Below are positions 54,255 to 55,734 of a stretch of DNA of 55,734 nucleotides, piece after piece (within the stretch, counting starts at the first letter, position 1; the number at the start of each line of letters is the position of its first letter). Source of the DNA: Tissierellia bacterium (GTDB lineage: Bacteria > Bacillota > Clostridia > Tissierellales > Tissierellaceae); contig JAQVYQ010000004.1 in assembly GCA_028708575.1 (NCBI GenBank), positions 1-55,734 on the forward strand, written 5' to 3'. Both the position numbers and the translations under genes were made by a program. The notes under the pieces are model-generated. The model searched no databases. It was not told where the DNA came from and saw only the letters and a list, made by a program, of their open reading frames with translations.

Positions 54255-55481
54255 TTATTCAAAAGGACTTGGATTTTTCCCGTCATAAACAACTTTATTG
54301 TAATGCTCTGGGTCTGTATCTCCTTCTGTGCTAAAGCATAGTATTACTGAGTTTTCATCTAATTGGAGTTGGTCTTTTAGCTCCTTTAATTCTTCTCTTT
54401 CTAATAATAGAGACACAAGGCCTAAACCAACTGCTCCTGATTCACCTGATATAACCTTTTTGTCATTGTCTACAGGATTTGCTAATATTCTCATTCCTCT
54501 AGCAGCAACATAATCAGGACATGATACGTAGGCTTTTGCGAAATCCCTTAAAATTTCCCAAGTAACTACATTTGGCTCTCCACATGCTAAGCCAGCCATA
54601 ATAGTTTCTAAATCTCCAGTAACAGCATGTGGCTCACCATCATTAGTTAATGCAGATTTATATATTGTAGCAGCATTTTCAGGCTCTACTATAGTGGTAA
54701 TAGGAAGTTCTCCCTTAAATACATTGGCATAATATCCTAAAACTGCACCTGCAAAGGAGCCCACTCCTGCTTGTAAAAACAAATGGGTTGGTTTAGTAAT
54801 TCCATCTAGTTTCATTTGGTCTATTGCTTCAGAAGCCATAGTTGTATAACCTTGACAAATCCAATTAGGAACTTTTTCATAACCTTCCCATGCTGTATCT
54901 TGAATTACATATCCACCTATTTCTTCAGCCTTTCTCTTGGCAATTCTTACAGCTTCATCATAATTTACATCTGTAATTGAAACATCTGCCCCAGCATCTT
55001 TAATATGTTGTAGCCTTCTTATAGAAGATCCCTTTGGCATATATACAATAGATTTACAACCTAATTGAGTTGCTGCCCATGCTACTGCTCTTCCATGATT
55101 TCCATCAGTAGCAGTAACAAATACCATATCCTTTATTCTTTCTGCAACTTCTGGTGATTTTAAATAATCAAAACTAATTGAATTTATGTCAACATCTAAT
55201 TTCTCACATAGAAGCTTTGCTATGGCATAAGTAGCTCCTAAACCTTTAAATGCATTTAATCCAAATCTATAGGATTCATCCTTAACATAAATCCTAGAAA
55301 CTCCTAATCCTTTAGCTAAATCATCTAAACTTACTAAAGGTGTAGCCTTATAGCCTTCAATAGTAGCGTGAAAATTTCTAACACTTTTTATTTCCTCTTG
55401 ACTTAGAAAAGCAGGTAAATAATCTACTTCTTTATCACTTACTACTGTTTTAATTCCGTAAACCTCTTTAATTTTTTCCAT
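54255..55481 (-). CDS. dpaL: diaminopropionate ammonia-lyase
   Basis: A 408-residue PLP enzyme of the YgeX/DpaL type that converts 2,3-diaminopropionate to pyruvate and two ammonia. The PLP lysine is in GLNAFKGLGATYA (K79). TATDGNHGRAVAWAA binds the phosphate or carboxylate, and FLQAGVGSFAGAVLGYY follows. The C-terminal LCFSTEGDTDPEHY is family-typical. ATG 55481 follows AAAGGAG; a GTG at 55508 lies before that site. It is followed directly by the transporter pseudogene. Confidence 0.92.
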   Translation of the reverse strand: MEKIKEVYGIKTVVSDKEVDYLPAFLSQEEIKSVRNFHATIEGYKATPLVSLDDLAKGLGVSRIYVKDESYRFGLNAFKGLGATYAIAKLLCEKLDVDINSISFDYLKSPEVAERIKDMVFVTATDGNHGRAVAWAATQLGCKSIVYMPKGSSIRRLQHIKDAGADVSITDVNYDEAVRIAKRKAEEIGGYVIQDTAWEGYEKVPNWICQGYTTMASEAIDQMKLDGITKPTHLFLQAGVGSFAGAVLGYYANVFKGELPITTIVEPENAATIYKSALTNDGEPHAVTGDLETIMAGLACGEPNVVTWEILRDFAKAYVSCPDYVAARGMRILANPVDNDKKVISGESGAVGLGLVSLLLEREELKELKDQLQLDENSVILCFSTEGDTDPEHYNKVVYDGKNPSPFE

Positions 55482-55512
55482 TACACCATCTCCTTTCTTT
55501 AGAGTCACATAT

Positions 55513-55734
55513 TTATGTATTTATTATTTCAAGAAAATTATTAACTACCAGTGGATCAAACTTAATTCCTGATTGAGATTTAATCTCATCAATAGCTTCT
55601 TCATGGGTAACCCCTTTACCACCTACTTTGTTTGTCATAGCATCATAGCCTTCTGCAACTGATATAATCCTAGCAAATAAAGGTATTTCTTCTCCTGTTA
55701 ATCCCTTTGGATATCCTGTTCCATCCCACCTTTC
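55513..55734 (-). CDS. HD-GYP domain protein, C-terminal part (cut by window edge)
   Basis: The last 73 residues of a leftward gene that continues past the window. It reads ERWDGTGYPKGLTGEEIPLF then ARIISVAEGYDAMT, the GYP part of the HD-GYP cyclic-di-GMP phosphodiesterase signature. The metal-binding HD part and any sensor domain lie outside. The TAA stop is at 55513-55515. Confidence 0.88.
   Translation of the reverse strand, partial: ERWDGTGYPKGLTGEEIPLFARIISVAEGYDAMTNKVGGKGVTHEEAIDEIKSQSGIKFDPLVVNNFLEIINT

Overview
The window looks like a chromosomal segment of an anaerobic, endospore-forming, low-GC Gram-positive bacterium (Clostridia; Tissierellales-like is a guess). The evidence is AT-rich DNA with strong AGGAGG-type ribosome binding sites, many TTG/GTG starts, sporulation genes (spoIIE, spoVT, spoVG, yabP, yabQ, a CotF-like coat protein), a superoxide reductase, a tyrosine T-box leader, and a mostly leftward gene order that follows the origin-proximal region known from Bacillus subtilis.

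Layout. 1-570: gene-free DNA with three tandem sigma-A-like promoters pointing left out of the window, probably toward an rRNA operon. 571-2080: nine leftward tRNA genes (order of transcription Ile, Glu, Asp, Thr, Gly, Arg, Gln, Lys, Ser) with their own promoters and terminators. 2184-9553: CotF-like protein, lysS, greA, an unrecognised gene, dusB, coaX, an ECF S component (probably pantothenate) and a P1 peptidase. 9680-17017: a nine-gene methylmalonyl-CoA operon containing all five subunits of a sodium-pumping decarboxylase (mmdA-E), both halves of B12-dependent methylmalonyl-CoA mutase, the chaperone meaB and the epimerase mce. 17570-39024: the conserved block ftsH-hpt-tilS-spoIIE-yabR-divIC-yabQ-yabP-rqcP-hup-mazG-yabM-spoVT-prsA-mfd-pth-prs-glmU-spoVG. 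39287-49376: murC, an LCP protein, pgi, a PAS/PP2C phosphatase with a cysteine cluster, a cobalamin adenosyltransferase, an RNA methyltransferase, superoxide reductase, tyrS, and an orphan GH25 muramidase. 49576-55734: a dicarboxylate/amino-acid symporter, aspA, an M20 amidohydrolase, a decayed MFS transporter, diaminopropionate ammonia-lyase, and the end of an HD-GYP protein cut by the window edge.

How it works together (inference). The symporter and aspartase can turn aspartate into fumarate. With fumarate reduction and CoA transfer encoded elsewhere, succinyl-CoA would pass through the mutase, epimerase and decarboxylase to propionyl-CoA while Na+ is exported. The adenosyltransferase supplies the mutase cofactor, and the Na+ gradient could drive amino-acid uptake. 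The methylmalonyl operon sits inside the otherwise conserved ftsH-to-coaX junction, next to a palindromic repeat.

Many intergenic spaces carry dispersed repeats of at least three kinds: a GACCTA...TAGGTC hairpin family, a nested palindrome family with GATTCTTC/GAATGACA motifs, and low-complexity CTTAGTTCTTAA tracts. No CRISPR array, insertion sequence or complete prophage was seen.
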